Assembly: GCF_000224415.1 (NCBI RefSeq)
Contig: NZ_AFXQ01000006.1
Span: 84,366 to 148,365, forward strand
Direction: 5' to 3'
DNA length: 64,000 bases
Origin: Citricoccus sp. CH26A
Lineage (GTDB): Bacteria > Actinomycetota > Actinomycetes > Actinomycetales > Micrococcaceae
Both the position numbers and the translations under genes were made by a program. Numbering within the stretch: the first letter of the stretch is position 1; the number at the start of each line of letters is the position of its first letter. The notes under the pieces were generated by a model. It saw only the letters and a program-made list of their open reading frames with translations, did not search any database and was not told where the DNA came from. Positions 48,534-58,474 of this stretch are shown here, piece after piece.

Positions 48534-50036
48534 GTGGCACAACGCTTCTATGACACCAGGACCGCGACGGTACGGGACTTCGTCCCCCTGACCGAGGGCG
48601 AGGTCTCCCTCTACTACTGCGGTGCCACCGTGCAGGGCATGCCCCACGTGGGCCACGTGCGCTCGGCGATCGTCTTCGACATCCTGGTCCGCTGGCTCGA
48701 GCACACCGGGCTGAGGGTCACGTCCGTCCGCAACGTCACGGACATCGACGACAAGATCCTGGAGAAGTCCGCCGCCTCCTACGCGCCGGACTTCGAGGAG
48801 GACGACCTCTACCCCTCCGAGGAGCCGTGGTTCGCCCTCGCCTACCGCTTCGAGCAGGAGTTCGCCCGGGCCTACGCCACGCTCGGGGTCCGCCGGCCCA
48901 CCTACGAACCGCGGGCCACCGGGCACATCCCCGAGATGTTCGAGCTCATCCAGCGCCTCGTGGACGCCGGCCACGCCTACCCGGCCGCCGACGGCTCGGG
49001 GGACGTGTACTTCGACGTGCGCTCCTGGACCGCCTACGGCGAGCTCACCCGCCAGCGGGTGGAGGACATGCAGGACGCGCCCGACGCCGACCCGCGCGGC
49101 AAGCGCGATCCCCGCGACTTCGCGCTGTGGAAGGGGGCCAAGGACTCCGACCCCCGGACGGCGACCTGGCAGTCACCGTGGGGTCGCGGCCGGCCGGGCT
49201 GGCACCTGGAGTGCTCGGCGATGGCGACCAAGTACCTGGGGTCCCGGTTCGACATCCACGGCGGGGGACTGGACCTGCGCTTCCCGCACCACGAGAACGA
49301 GCTGGCCCAGTCGGCCGCCGCCGGGGACGGGTTCGCGAACTTCTGGCTGCACAACGGCATGGTCACCTACGAGGGCGAGAAGATGTCCAAGTCGGTGGGC
49401 AACACGATCTCCCCGGAGGAGATGCTCTCCCTGGCCCGGCCCAAGGCGGTCCGGTACTTCCTGGGCCAGGCCCATTACCGGTCCCCGCTGGACTACCGCC
49501 CGACGTCCCTGCAGGAGGCGGAGGCCGCCGTGGAGCGGATCGAGGCCTTCCTGGACCGCGGCGCCGACGTGGTGGCCGACGCCCAGCTGCAGCGCGAGGA
49601 GGCCGCGGCGGCCGGGGACGGCCAGGCCGTGGAGGCCGTCTACGTGGCCGCGTTCAGCAGCGTGCCGCCGGCCTTCCGCGCCGCCATGGAGGACGACCTC
49701 AACGTCCCGCAGGCCCTGGCCGTCCTGCACGACTCCGTCCGGGCCGGCAACACCGCGCTGGCCGCCGGTGACGTGGCGGCGGTCGAGGAGCACTACGCGG
49801 ACGTCCAGTCCATGGTGGAGGTCCTGGGCCTGGACGACGTCCCCGAGCCGCAGGCCGGGACCGACCCGGCCGCGCAGCACGCCCTCGACACCCTCATCCG
49901 CGCCCAGCTCGACGCCCGGGCCGCGGCCCGGGCCGCCAAGGACTGGACCACCGCGGACGCCATCCGGGACACCCTGGCCGCGGCCGGTGTCGTGGTGGAG
50001 GACTCGGCCGACGGCGCCCGCTGGTCCCTGCAGTAG
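48534..50036 (+). CDS. cysS: Cysteinyl-tRNA synthetase
   Basis: There are 500 residues from GTG. Zinc and ATP site: [26 protein letters not shown] (HIGH-type HVGH). Zinc ligands continue in [14 protein letters not shown] and [11 protein letters not shown]. Class I signature [19 protein letters not shown]-terminal DALR and anticodon-binding region ends in [30 protein letters not shown]. It charges tRNA-Cys. Full length for the family. Confidence 0.97.
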   Translation: MAQRFYDTRTATVRDFVPLTEGEVSLYYCGATVQGMPHVGHVRSAIVFDILVRWLEHTGLRVTSVRNVTDIDDKILEKSAASYAPDFEEDDLYPSEEPWFALAYRFEQEFARAYATLGVRRPTYEPRATGHIPEMFELIQRLVDAGHAYPAADGSGDVYFDVRSWTAYGELTRQRVEDMQDAPDADPRGKRDPRDFALWKGAKDSDPRTATWQSPWGRGRPGWHLECSAMATKYLGSRFDIHGGGLDLRFPHHENELAQSAAAGDGFANFWLHNGMVTYEGEKMSKSVGNTISPEEMLSLARPKAVRYFLGQAHYRSPLDYRPTSLQEAEAAVERIEAFLDRGADVVADAQLQREEAAAAGDGQAVEAVYVAAFSSVPPAFRAAMEDDLNVPQALAVLHDSVRAGNTALAAGDVAAVEEHYADVQSMVEVLGLDDVPEPQAGTDPAAQHALDTLIRAQLDARAAARAAKDWTTADAIRDTLAAAGVVVEDSADGARWSLQ

Positions 50037-50106
50037 GGGCCGGTCCCGGTGGTGCGGGGCCGTAGACTGGGGCAGTCCCCTCCCTCGCCAGAAAGGCACC
50101 ACCGAC

Positions 50107-51123
50107 ATGGCCGCAGCACCACGCTCCGGATCCTCCCGCGGCAACAGCGGGAAGAAGGGCCCCCTGAAGGGCACCGGTGGACACGGCCGGAAGGCGCTGG
50201 AGGGCAAGGGCCCCACGCCCAAGGCCGAGGACCGCGTCTACCACAAGGCCCACCGGACCAAGCAGCTGGCCGAGCGTTCCTCGGCCAAGCGCGGCGGGAC
50301 GCGCAACACCCGTTCCCGCCACGGTGACGAGACCGTGGCCGGGCGGAACTCCGTGGTCGAGGCCCTGCGCGCGTCCATCCCGGCCAAGGCGCTGCACGTG
50401 GCCACCCGGGTGGAGATGGACGAGCGGGTCCGGGAGGCCCTCAAGCTCGCCGCGGAGCGCGGGGTGCCGGTGCTGGAGAACAGCAAGGCCGAACTGGACC
50501 GGATGACGGACGACGCCATCCACCAGGGCCTCGTGCTGCAGGTGCCGCCCTACGAGTACGCCGATGCGCTCGGCCTCGCCCGGCAGGCCGTGCAGAAGTG
50601 GGAGAAGGGCTACCAGGCGGCCCCGCCGCTGCTCATCGCACTGGACGGGATCACGGATCCGCGGAACCTGGGCGCGATCATCCGTTCCGCCTCCGCGTTC
50701 TCCGCGGACGGCATCGTGGTGCCCTCCCGCCGGTCGGTGGGCGTGACCGCCACGGCCTGGAAGACCTCGGCCGGTGCCGCGGTGCGCGTCCCCGTGGCGC
50801 AGGCCGGCAACCTCAACACCGCCCTGCAGGAGTTCAAGAAGCTCGGCATCTTCGTCCTGGGCCTCGACGGCGGCGGTGACCAGTCCCTGCCCGGGCTGCC
50901 GCTGGCCACGGAGCCGGTGTGCCTGGTGGTCGGCTCGGAGGGCAAGGGCCTGTCCCGGCTGGTCCGGGAGAACTGCGACCAGATCGTCTCCATCCCGATC
51001 GCCTCGGACATGGAATCGCTGAACGCCTCGATGGCCGTGGGCATCTCGCTGTACGAGATCGCCGTCCAGCGGTCCGGGCACCGGCCGGCTGCCGAGGGGG
51101 CGGTCCAGGAGGAAACCGCCTGA
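50107..51123 (+). CDS. rlmB: 23S rRNA (guanosine-2'-O-)-methyltransferase RlmB
   Basis: There are 338 residues from ATG 50107. A basic, low-complexity N-terminal extension (about 1-75, many Lys/Arg/Gly) precedes a substrate-binding domain (VAGRNSVVEALRASIPAKALHVATRVEMDERVREAL) and the SPOUT methyltransferase with its knot: IALDGITDPRNLGAIIRSASAFSADGIVVPSRRSVGVTATAWKTSAGAAVRVPVAQ, CLVVGSEGKGLSRLVRENCDQIVSIPIASDMESLNASMAVGISLYEI. It methylates 23S rRNA. TAGACT at 50063 and GAAAGG near 50091 give a short leader. The stop overlaps the glgX start (TGATG). Confidence 0.95.
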   Translation: MAAAPRSGSSRGNSGKKGPLKGTGGHGRKALEGKGPTPKAEDRVYHKAHRTKQLAERSSAKRGGTRNTRSRHGDETVAGRNSVVEALRASIPAKALHVATRVEMDERVREALKLAAERGVPVLENSKAELDRMTDDAIHQGLVLQVPPYEYADALGLARQAVQKWEKGYQAAPPLLIALDGITDPRNLGAIIRSASAFSADGIVVPSRRSVGVTATAWKTSAGAAVRVPVAQAGNLNTALQEFKKLGIFVLGLDGGGDQSLPGLPLATEPVCLVVGSEGKGLSRLVRENCDQIVSIPIASDMESLNASMAVGISLYEIAVQRSGHRPAAEGAVQEETA

Positions 51124-53294
51124 TGCCCATGACCCCTCGGCCCAGCGGCGGCGTCCCGGCCGGGCTGCGCGGCGCCAGCGGCCACCGGTCCCGGGCGTTC
51201 CCGCTGGGCGTGGCCGACTCGGTTCCCGGCGTGGTGGACGTCCCCGGGGCGGCCAACGTGGCCGTGTACGCCCCCGGCCTGTCCGCGGTGGACGTCGTCT
51301 TCACCGATCCGGACTTCCCGCCGGACGCCGTCCCCACCTCGGTCGACCTGCGCCGTGCACCCCTGTACGACGTCACGGACCACGTCCACCACGGGACCAT
51401 CCATGGGCTGGGGTATGGAAGCCTCTACGCCTTCGTCGCCCGTGACCGGCGCATTCCCGGGGTCTGGAAGGTCCGCAGGCGGTCCTCGGGCAAGGTGCAC
51501 GACCTGCCGCAGTTGCTGATCGATCCGTACGGGGACGCCGTCGTGGAGCGCGAGGGCCGGTACTGGTCGGTGCGGGTTCCCCCGGACTTCGACTGGGGCG
51601 GCGTCCAGAAGCCGCACGTTCCGCTGCGGGACACGGTCGTCTACGAGGCCCACGTCATCGGCCAGACCAAGCTGCACCCCGGGATCCCGGAGGAACTGCG
51701 GGGGACCTACGCGGGACTGGCCCACCCCGTCATGGTGGAGTACCTGAGGAACCTGGGGGTGACCGCCGTCGAGCTGCTGCCCATCCACCACCACCGGGAC
51801 GAGTCCCACCTCCAGCGCCTGGGCCTGGAGAACTACTGGGGGTACAACACCGTCAGCTTCTTCGGGCCGCACCCCGGTTACGCGACCGCCGCCGCGCAGG
51901 CGGCCGGACCCCAGGCCGTGCAGGACGAGGTCAAGGGCATGGTCAAGCTGCTGCACGCGGCCGGGATCGAGGTGATCCTGGACGTCGTCTACAACCACAC
52001 CGCGGAGGAGGGACCCGGTGGTCCGGTCTTCTGCTGGCGCGGGCTGGGGGAGCAGCACTACTACCGCCATGACGCCATGGGCCGGTACCTGGACACCACC
52101 GGCTGCGGGAACTCCCTGGACTTCAGCGACCCCCAGGTGGTCCGGATGGCCCTGGACTCCTTGCGGCGCTGGGTGAGCGACTTCCAGGTGGACGGCTTCC
52201 GCTTCGACCTCGCCGTGACGATGTGCCGGGACGGCGCCCACCACTTCACCAGCCACCACCCGTTCCTCGTGGCCGCCCAGGCGGACCCCGTGCTGGCGGG
52301 GACCAAGCTGATCGCTGAGCCCTGGGACGTGGGCATCGGCGGGTGGCAGACCGGCAACTTCCCCCTCGGCTGGGCGGACTGGAACGACCGCTTCCGCGAC
52401 GTGGTGCGGGACTTCTGGGTGGCCGACCGCGGCGCCATGGAGCACGGTGGCGCCGGGGGGTCCACCGCCCGGCTGGCCGACTGTCTGGCCGGCTCCGCCG
52501 CCCTGTTCGCTGGGTCCGGACGGTCCGCCCTGGCCTCGGTGAACATCGTCACCACGCACGATGGCTTCACCCTGCGGGACCTGGTCTCCTACAACGAGAA
52601 GCACAACGAGGCCAACGGGGAGGACAACCGGGACGGCAACTCGCACAACCGGTCCTACAACCACGGGGTGGAGGGTCCGACCGACGACGAGGACATCCGC
52701 GACTCCCGGTCCCAGACGGCCCGGAACCTGATGGCCACGCTCATGCTCTCCCTCGGGGTCCCCCTGATCACCGCCGGGGACGAGATCGGCAGGACCCAGC
52801 GGGGGAACAACAACGCCTACTGCCAGAACAACGAGATCTCCTGGACCGACTGGGACCTCGGCGAGCGCCAGCAGCGCATGCTGTCCACCACGCGCCGGCT
52901 GATCGCGATCCGCAAGGAGTTCCTGGCCGGGCAGCCCTACACGTACCCGGCCCGCGATCCCGGGTACCTGATGTGGTTCAACGCCCAGGGCGTGCCGATG
53001 GCCCACGACGAGTGGTCGGACCCGTCCCATCGCCTGCTGCAGCTGCTCGTGGGGGTCCCCGGCGGGCTGAGCAAGGGGCTGATCGTCTTCAACGGGGGAC
53101 TGTCCAAGTCCTGGTTCCACCTGCCCACCCCGGACGAGCTCCGCGGCATCACGGACCCCACGGGGGCGGACCTGCGGACGTTCACCCTGCAGCTGTCCAC
53201 GTCCCACTACGGCGACCTGCGCCGCGGCGCCCTGTTCTCCCCGGGGGAGACGGACATGATCGAGGGCAACTCGATCTCCGTCTACTCCGTCTGA
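51123..53294 (+). CDS. glgX: Glycogen debranching enzyme GlgX
   Basis: There are 723 residues from ATG 51123, overlapping the rlmB stop. An N-terminal CBM48-like beta domain (FPLGVADSVPGVVDVPGAANVAVYAPG) precedes the GH13_11 catalytic barrel: YEAHVIGQTKLHPGIPEELRGTYAG, GVEVILDVVYNHTAE-type segment, DGFRFDLAVTMCRD (nucleophile Asp), LIAEPWDVG (acid/base Glu), and VTTHDGFTLRDLVSYNEKHN. It removes short branches (limit dextrin side chains) left by GlgP. Convergent with glgP, which it complements. Confidence 0.95.
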   Translation: MPMTPRPSGGVPAGLRGASGHRSRAFPLGVADSVPGVVDVPGAANVAVYAPGLSAVDVVFTDPDFPPDAVPTSVDLRRAPLYDVTDHVHHGTIHGLGYGSLYAFVARDRRIPGVWKVRRRSSGKVHDLPQLLIDPYGDAVVEREGRYWSVRVPPDFDWGGVQKPHVPLRDTVVYEAHVIGQTKLHPGIPEELRGTYAGLAHPVMVEYLRNLGVTAVELLPIHHHRDESHLQRLGLENYWGYNTVSFFGPHPGYATAAAQAAGPQAVQDEVKGMVKLLHAAGIEVILDVVYNHTAEEGPGGPVFCWRGLGEQHYYRHDAMGRYLDTTGCGNSLDFSDPQVVRMALDSLRRWVSDFQVDGFRFDLAVTMCRDGAHHFTSHHPFLVAAQADPVLAGTKLIAEPWDVGIGGWQTGNFPLGWADWNDRFRDVVRDFWVADRGAMEHGGAGGSTARLADCLAGSAALFAGSGRSALASVNIVTTHDGFTLRDLVSYNEKHNEANGEDNRDGNSHNRSYNHGVEGPTDDEDIRDSRSQTARNLMATLMLSLGVPLITAGDEIGRTQRGNNNAYCQNNEISWTDWDLGERQQRMLSTTRRLIAIRKEFLAGQPYTYPARDPGYLMWFNAQGVPMAHDEWSDPSHRLLQLLVGVPGGLSKGLIVFNGGLSKSWFHLPTPDELRGITDPTGADLRTFTLQLSTSHYGDLRRGALFSPGETDMIEGNSISVYSV

Positions 53295-53410
53295 CCGGCC
53301 TGCTGCGGCCACCCCACACCGCACGGCAGGTCGAGGGATGACGCAGACCCGGTGGCATCACCGGATCCAGGCCATCCGTCGACCTCCGGATGCCGGGCGG
53401 AGAGGGCGGG

Positions 53411-56044
53411 TCAGCCCGCGTTGACCACCAGGGCCATCTCCGCCGGGGACGCCAGCAGCTCGTGCTGCGGAAGCACGCGCACCGAGTACCCGAAGGCACC
53501 GGAACGGTCGATCACGAGCGAGCCGGTGAACTGCCACCGGCCCCCGCCCAGGTCCTCGGCCGGGGCCAGCTCGAGGGTGGCCGTGTCCAGGAGCCGGTCC
53601 TCCTCCAGGCTGCCGGCGGGGGTGGCGGAGACCCGGCCGTACACGGCCTGGACGCAGACGTCGGCCGGCTGCAGGTCGCCCAGGCTGACGTACGCGGAGA
53701 CCTGCAGCTCGTCGCCGATCTGGGGTTCCTCGCGCACGCCGAGGGAGTCCACGTGCTCCACGACCACCTGGCCGAACGCGGCGCGGACCCGGGTCTTCCA
53801 GGCCGCCAGCTCGCGGGCCCTCGCGTAGTCGTCGGCGTCCAGGGTCCGGCCGGCGGCGGCGGCCGGGCGGTAGAGCTCGTTGACGTAGTCCTGGACCATC
53901 CGGTCGGCGGACATCGCCGGGCCCAGGGTGGCCATGGTGTGCTTGACCATCGCCAGCCACTGGTGCGGGATACCGTCCCGGGAGGCCCGGGACGGCCCGG
54001 CCGCACCGGCCTGGTCCGAGTCCTCGGCGGCGTAGAACCGGGGCACCAGCTGGGTCTCGAGCAGGTCGTAGAGGGCGGCCGCCTCGACGTCGTCCCGTTC
54101 CTCGGCGCTGGCGGCGGAGGAGGCGGAGGGGATGGCCCAGCCGTTCTCGCCGTCATACATCTCGTCCCACCAGCCGTCCAGCACGGACAGGTTCAGCCCG
54201 CCGTTCATGGCCACCTTCATGCCCGAGGTCCCGCAGGCCTCGAGCGGGCGCAGCGGGTTGTTCAGCCACACGTCGCACCCGGGCATCAGGGTGGAGGCCA
54301 TCTGGATGTCGTAGTTCGGCAGGAACGCGATCCGGTGACGGACCTCCGGGTCGTCGGCGAACCGGACCATCTCCTGGATCATCAGCTTGCCCTGCTCGTC
54401 GGCCGGGTGCGACTTGCCGGCCACCACGAGCTGGATGGGGTGCTCGGGGTCCAGCAGCAGCCGCTTGAGCCGCTCCGGATCCCGCAGCATCAGGGTCAGG
54501 CGCTTGTACGTGGGGACCCGCCGGGCGAAGCCGATGGTCATCACGTCCTCGTCCAGCACGTTCTCGGTCCAGGCCACCTCGGCCGCCGAGGCACCGCGCT
54601 TGAGCCACGAGGACCGCAACCGGGCGCGGACGTCCCGGACCAGGGCCCGGCGCAGCGTCCGGCGCATCTCCCAGAGCTCCTCGTCGGGGACCTCGAAGAC
54701 CCGCTCCCAGTCGTGTCCGGCCACCGCGGAGGTGCCGAACAGTTCGATGGCCCGGTCCGATACGGTGCTGGACACCCAGGTGGGGGCGTGGACGCCGTTG
54801 GTGATCGAGGTGATGGGCACCTCGTCGGCGTCGAAGCCCGGCCACAGGCCCTTGAACATCTCGCGCGAGACCACCCCGTGCAGCTTGGCCACGCCGTTGG
54901 CCCGCTGGCCCAGCCGCAGGCCCATGACGGCCATGTTGTGCACCTCGTGGTCACCGCCCACGTAGTCCTCCGCGCCGAGGGCCATGATGCGCTCCACCGG
55001 GACGTGTGGGGCCAGGCCGGCACGGAGGAACTGCTCCACGAGGTGCCGGTCGAAGCGGTCGATGCCGGCGGGCACGGGGGTGTGCGTGGTGAACACGGTG
55101 GACGCCCGCACGGAGGACAGCGAGGCCTCCCAGTCCAGCCCGGCCGCCATGAGCTCCTCGATGCGCTCGATGCCCTGGAACCCGGCGTGGCCCTCGTTCG
55201 TGTGGTAGACGCCGGGGGCGTCCGTGCCCGTCAGCCGGCAGTACTGCCGCAGCGCCCGTACCCCGCCCATGCCCAGCAGCAGTTCCTGCTGCAGGCGCTG
55301 GTCACCGCCGCCGCCGTACAACCGGTCGGTGATGGAGCGGGCGGTGTCGTCGTTGGCCGGGACGTTGGAGTCCAGCAGCAGCAGCGGGACGCGCCCGACG
55401 TCGGCCCGCCACACCTGGGCGTGCAGGGTGCGGTTGCCGGGGATCGGCAGGGACACCAGCGCCGGGGAGCCGTCCTGCTCCTTGAGCAGCGTCAGCGGCA
55501 GGTTGTCCGGGTCCAGCACCGGATAGGTCTCCTGCTGCCAGGCATCGCGGGAGAGCGACTGCTTGAAGTACCCGGACTGGTAGAGCAGCCCGACGCCGAT
55601 GACCGGCACGCCGAGGTCCGAGGCGGACTTGAGGTGGTCACCGGCCAGGATGCCCAGGCCGCCGGAGTACTGGGGCAGCACGGCCGTGATGCCGAACTCG
55701 GGGGAGAAGTACGCGATCGGCCGGGGCGCCGGCTCCACGCCGGCGACCTCGTGCTGGAACCACCGGTCCTCGGACAGGTAGCGGTCGAGGTCCCGGGTGG
55801 CCGCGGCCACCCGCTGCACGATCGACTCGTCGGCGGCCAGCTCGGTGAGCCGGGCCCGGTCGAAGGAGCCCAGCAGGGCCACGGGGTCCTGGTTCAGCTC
55901 GTCCCAGGCCTGCGGGTCGAGGTCGCGGAACAGGGCCTTGGTCTGGGGGTGCCAGGACCACCGCAGGTTGGTGGCCAGGCGGCTCAGTCCCGCGATGGAC
56001 TCGGGCAGGTGGGTACGAACGGTAAACCGACGGATAGCCTTCAC
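53411..56044 (-). CDS. glgP: Alpha-glucan (glycogen) phosphorylase
   Basis: The protein has 877 residues. The N-terminus has the short form typical of the GlgP/MalP subtype of thermophiles and actinobacteria (TIGR02094): FTVRTHLPESIAGLSRLATNLRWSW, YFSPEFGITAVLPQYSGGLGILAGDHLKSASDLGVPV, YHTNEGHAGF, and TTHTPVPAGIDRF. The C-terminal GT-B half has ITNGVHAPTWV, FARRVPTYKRLTLML and the PLP lysine region EACGTSGMKVAMNGGLNLSVLDGWWDEM. It releases glucose-1-phosphate from alpha-1,4-glucan ends. Divergent from glgE. Confidence 0.95.
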   Translation of the reverse strand: MKAIRRFTVRTHLPESIAGLSRLATNLRWSWHPQTKALFRDLDPQAWDELNQDPVALLGSFDRARLTELAADESIVQRVAAATRDLDRYLSEDRWFQHEVAGVEPAPRPIAYFSPEFGITAVLPQYSGGLGILAGDHLKSASDLGVPVIGVGLLYQSGYFKQSLSRDAWQQETYPVLDPDNLPLTLLKEQDGSPALVSLPIPGNRTLHAQVWRADVGRVPLLLLDSNVPANDDTARSITDRLYGGGGDQRLQQELLLGMGGVRALRQYCRLTGTDAPGVYHTNEGHAGFQGIERIEELMAAGLDWEASLSSVRASTVFTTHTPVPAGIDRFDRHLVEQFLRAGLAPHVPVERIMALGAEDYVGGDHEVHNMAVMGLRLGQRANGVAKLHGVVSREMFKGLWPGFDADEVPITSITNGVHAPTWVSSTVSDRAIELFGTSAVAGHDWERVFEVPDEELWEMRRTLRRALVRDVRARLRSSWLKRGASAAEVAWTENVLDEDVMTIGFARRVPTYKRLTLMLRDPERLKRLLLDPEHPIQLVVAGKSHPADEQGKLMIQEMVRFADDPEVRHRIAFLPNYDIQMASTLMPGCDVWLNNPLRPLEACGTSGMKVAMNGGLNLSVLDGWWDEMYDGENGWAIPSASSAASAEERDDVEAAALYDLLETQLVPRFYAAEDSDQAGAAGPSRASRDGIPHQWLAMVKHTMATLGPAMSADRMVQDYVNELYRPAAAAGRTLDADDYARARELAAWKTRVRAAFGQVVVEHVDSLGVREEPQIGDELQVSAYVSLGDLQPADVCVQAVYGRVSATPAGSLEEDRLLDTATLELAPAEDLGGGRWQFTGSLVIDRSGAFGYSVRVLPQHELLASPAEMALVVNAG

Positions 56045-56217
56045 AGGCCCTCATTATCCACGGTCCAGCGGCCCGTTCCGGGCACCGGGTGAATCCCGGT
56101 CGACACCCGGTCGACGCCGGGTCGACCACCGGGTGAACCCTCTGCCCGCGGGCCCCGCGACCACGTCATGCGCGGTCGCCGCCGGATATGTCGTTGGCCA
56201 GCCGAGCATCGCACCGG

Positions 56218-56230
56218 TAACGTCGACCGC
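56218..56230 (+). promoter_or_regulatory. -10 element TAACGT, leaderless GTG start of glgE
   Basis: TAACGT at 56218-56223 is 7 bases before GTG 56231. This supports GTG 56231 over the more upstream in-frame starts. The 186 bases between glgP and glgE must also hold the glgP promoter. Confidence 0.45.
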
Positions 56231-58384
56231 GTGGGAGCTTCCAGGAATGCCATCACTGCCCCGATGTTCCGCTCCGAGGTCAGGGTCGGCCGCATCCCCG
56301 TCACGGGTGTGCAGCCGGTCATCGACTGCGGCGCCCACCCGGCCAAGGCCGTGGTGGGAGAGGACATCCCCGTGCGCGCCACCGTGTTCCGCGAGGGACA
56401 CGACCGGCTCGGTGCCACGGCCGTGCTCTACGGACCCTCCGGGTCCGAGGTGCACCGCGTGCGCATGACCGAGGGAGCGCCCGGACTGGACGAGTACCGG
56501 GCCGTCCTGCGTCCGGTGGACATCGGTCCGCACGTCTTCGTCATCGAGGGCTGGTCCGACCCCGTCGCCACCTGGCAGCACGCGGCGACCGTGAAGATCG
56601 CGGCGGGGATCGACGTCGAGCTGATGCTGGCCGAGGGCGGTGCCCTGTTCCGCCGGGCGGCCGAGGACCCGGACCGCTCCGAGACGGACCGCGCCGTCCT
56701 GGCCCGCGCCGTGCGCGGCCTCGAGGACACCACGCGCGACGTGGCCGAACGGCTCGCCGCGGCCGATGACCCGGACCTGGCGGAGGTCCTGGCCGCCCGC
56801 CCGATCCGCGAGTTCGTCTCGCCCTCGACCGAGTACCCCCTGGACGTGCAGCGCGCCCTGGCCGGCCGGGGCGCCTGGTACGAGTTCTTCCCCCGGTCCG
56901 AGGGCGCGGTCTACCACCCGGAATCGGGGACCTGGACCTCGGGCGATTTCACGACGGCGGCCGAGCGGCTCCCGGCGATCGCCCGGATGGGCTTCGACGT
57001 CGTCTACCTGCCCCCGATCCACCCGATCGGCCGCGCCCACCGCAAGGGACCCAACAACACCCTCACGGCCGGGCCGCAGGACCCGGGCTCGCCGTGGGCC
57101 ATCGGCTCGGAGGAGGGTGGCCACGACGCGATCCACCCCGAGCTCGGCTCGGTGCAGGACTTCGGCCGCTTCGTCGCCCGCGCGGAGGAACTGGGCATGG
57201 AGGTCGCCCTGGACCTGGCCCTGCAGTGCTCCCCGGACCACCCGTGGGTCAGCGAGCACCCCGAATGGTTCACCACCCGGGTGGACGGCTCGATCGCCTA
57301 CGCGGAGAACCCGCCGAAGAAGTACCAGGACATCTACCCGTTGAACTTCGACAACGACCCGCGCGGACTGCGCCGGGCCGTGCTGCGGGTCGTGGAGCTG
57401 TGGGTGGCCCGCGGCGTGAAGATCTTCCGGGTGGACAACCCGCACACCAAGCCCCTGTGGTTCTGGGAGTGGCTGATCGCCAAGGTGCACCGCCGTCACC
57501 CCGAGGTGGTCTTCCTCGCGGAGGCCTTCACCCGCCCGGCCATGATGCACGCCCTGGGCCGGGCCGGGTACCAGCAGTCCTACTCCTACTTCACGTGGCG
57601 GAACACCCGGGACGAGATCGCCGAGTACCTCCATGAGGTCACCGCCGAGACGGCGGCGTTCTACCGGCCGAACTTCTTCGTCAACACCCCGGACATCCTC
57701 ACCGAGTACCTGCAGTTCGGCGGGCCCGCGGCCTTCAAGATCCGGGCCGTGCTCGCCGCGCTGTCCAACCCCCTGTGGGGCATGTACTCCGGTTACGAGC
57801 TGTACGAGCACGTGGCCCGTCCGGGCGCGGAGGAGTACATCGACAACGAGAAGTACGAGTTCCGGCCCCGCGACTACGCCGCGGCCGAGGCAGAGGGGCG
57901 CTCGCTGGCCCCCTACCTGACCCGGCTGAACCACATCCGCCGGGCCCACCCGGCCTTCCAGGACCTGCAGAACCTGACCCTGCACGAGGCGGACAACGAG
58001 GACATCCTCGTCTTCTCCAAGACCCGCCGGCACCGGGCCGACGGCTGGCACGCCGCGGCGGCGACGGGCACGGAGGACCTGCCCGACGTCGGCCCCGTCT
58101 TCCCGGGCGTCGAGGATCCCGCGGCGCTGGTGGAGGGGCTGCCCGGTCACGCGGACACCGTCATCGTGGTGGTCAACTGCAACCCGCACGACGTCAAGGA
58201 GGCCACCGCCCACCTGGACCTGGCCGCGCTGGACCTGCGTCCGCAGGACCTGGACGCCGAGGGCCGGTTCGAGGTCGAGGACCTGATCACCGGTGCCCGC
58301 TGGCAGTGGTCGGCGCACAACTACGTCCGGTTGGACCCGCACGTCGAGCCGGCCCACGTGCTGCGCGTGGTGCGTCGCGACTGA
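56231..58384 (+). CDS. glgE: Alpha-1,4-glucan:maltose-1-phosphate maltosyltransferase GlgE
   Basis: There are 717 residues from GTG 56231. N-terminal beta domain: VGRIPVTGVQPVIDCGAHPAKAVVGEDIPVRATVFREGHD. Helical insertion, then the GH13_3 barrel with PPIHPIGRAHRKGPNNTL, a KYQDIYPLNFDN stretch, the nucleophile Asp in VKIFRVDNPHTKPLWFWEWLI, general acid Glu in VVFLAEAFTRPAMM and YFTWRNTRDEI. It extends alpha-glucan using maltose-1-phosphate. It precedes treS and maltokinase, which make that substrate from trehalose. Confidence 0.96.
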   Translation: MGASRNAITAPMFRSEVRVGRIPVTGVQPVIDCGAHPAKAVVGEDIPVRATVFREGHDRLGATAVLYGPSGSEVHRVRMTEGAPGLDEYRAVLRPVDIGPHVFVIEGWSDPVATWQHAATVKIAAGIDVELMLAEGGALFRRAAEDPDRSETDRAVLARAVRGLEDTTRDVAERLAAADDPDLAEVLAARPIREFVSPSTEYPLDVQRALAGRGAWYEFFPRSEGAVYHPESGTWTSGDFTTAAERLPAIARMGFDVVYLPPIHPIGRAHRKGPNNTLTAGPQDPGSPWAIGSEEGGHDAIHPELGSVQDFGRFVARAEELGMEVALDLALQCSPDHPWVSEHPEWFTTRVDGSIAYAENPPKKYQDIYPLNFDNDPRGLRRAVLRVVELWVARGVKIFRVDNPHTKPLWFWEWLIAKVHRRHPEVVFLAEAFTRPAMMHALGRAGYQQSYSYFTWRNTRDEIAEYLHEVTAETAAFYRPNFFVNTPDILTEYLQFGGPAAFKIRAVLAALSNPLWGMYSGYELYEHVARPGAEEYIDNEKYEFRPRDYAAAEAEGRSLAPYLTRLNHIRRAHPAFQDLQNLTLHEADNEDILVFSKTRRHRADGWHAAAATGTEDLPDVGPVFPGVEDPAALVEGLPGHADTVIVVVNCNPHDVKEATAHLDLAALDLRPQDLDAEGRFEVEDLITGARWQWSAHNYVRLDPHVEPAHVLRVVRRD

Positions 58385-58474
58385 GCGACCGCAGCGCGCC
58401 GAGAGACCACGCCGCGGACCCCGGGGGGATTCGCCGGACCGACGCACGACCCACGACGGAAGACACTGCACCCG

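Noticed and set aside
53349..53364. Terminator between glgX and glgP
   Set aside because: Only a 6-bp stem (CCGGTG/CACCGG) with no T tract; too weak to call compared with the other terminators in the window.
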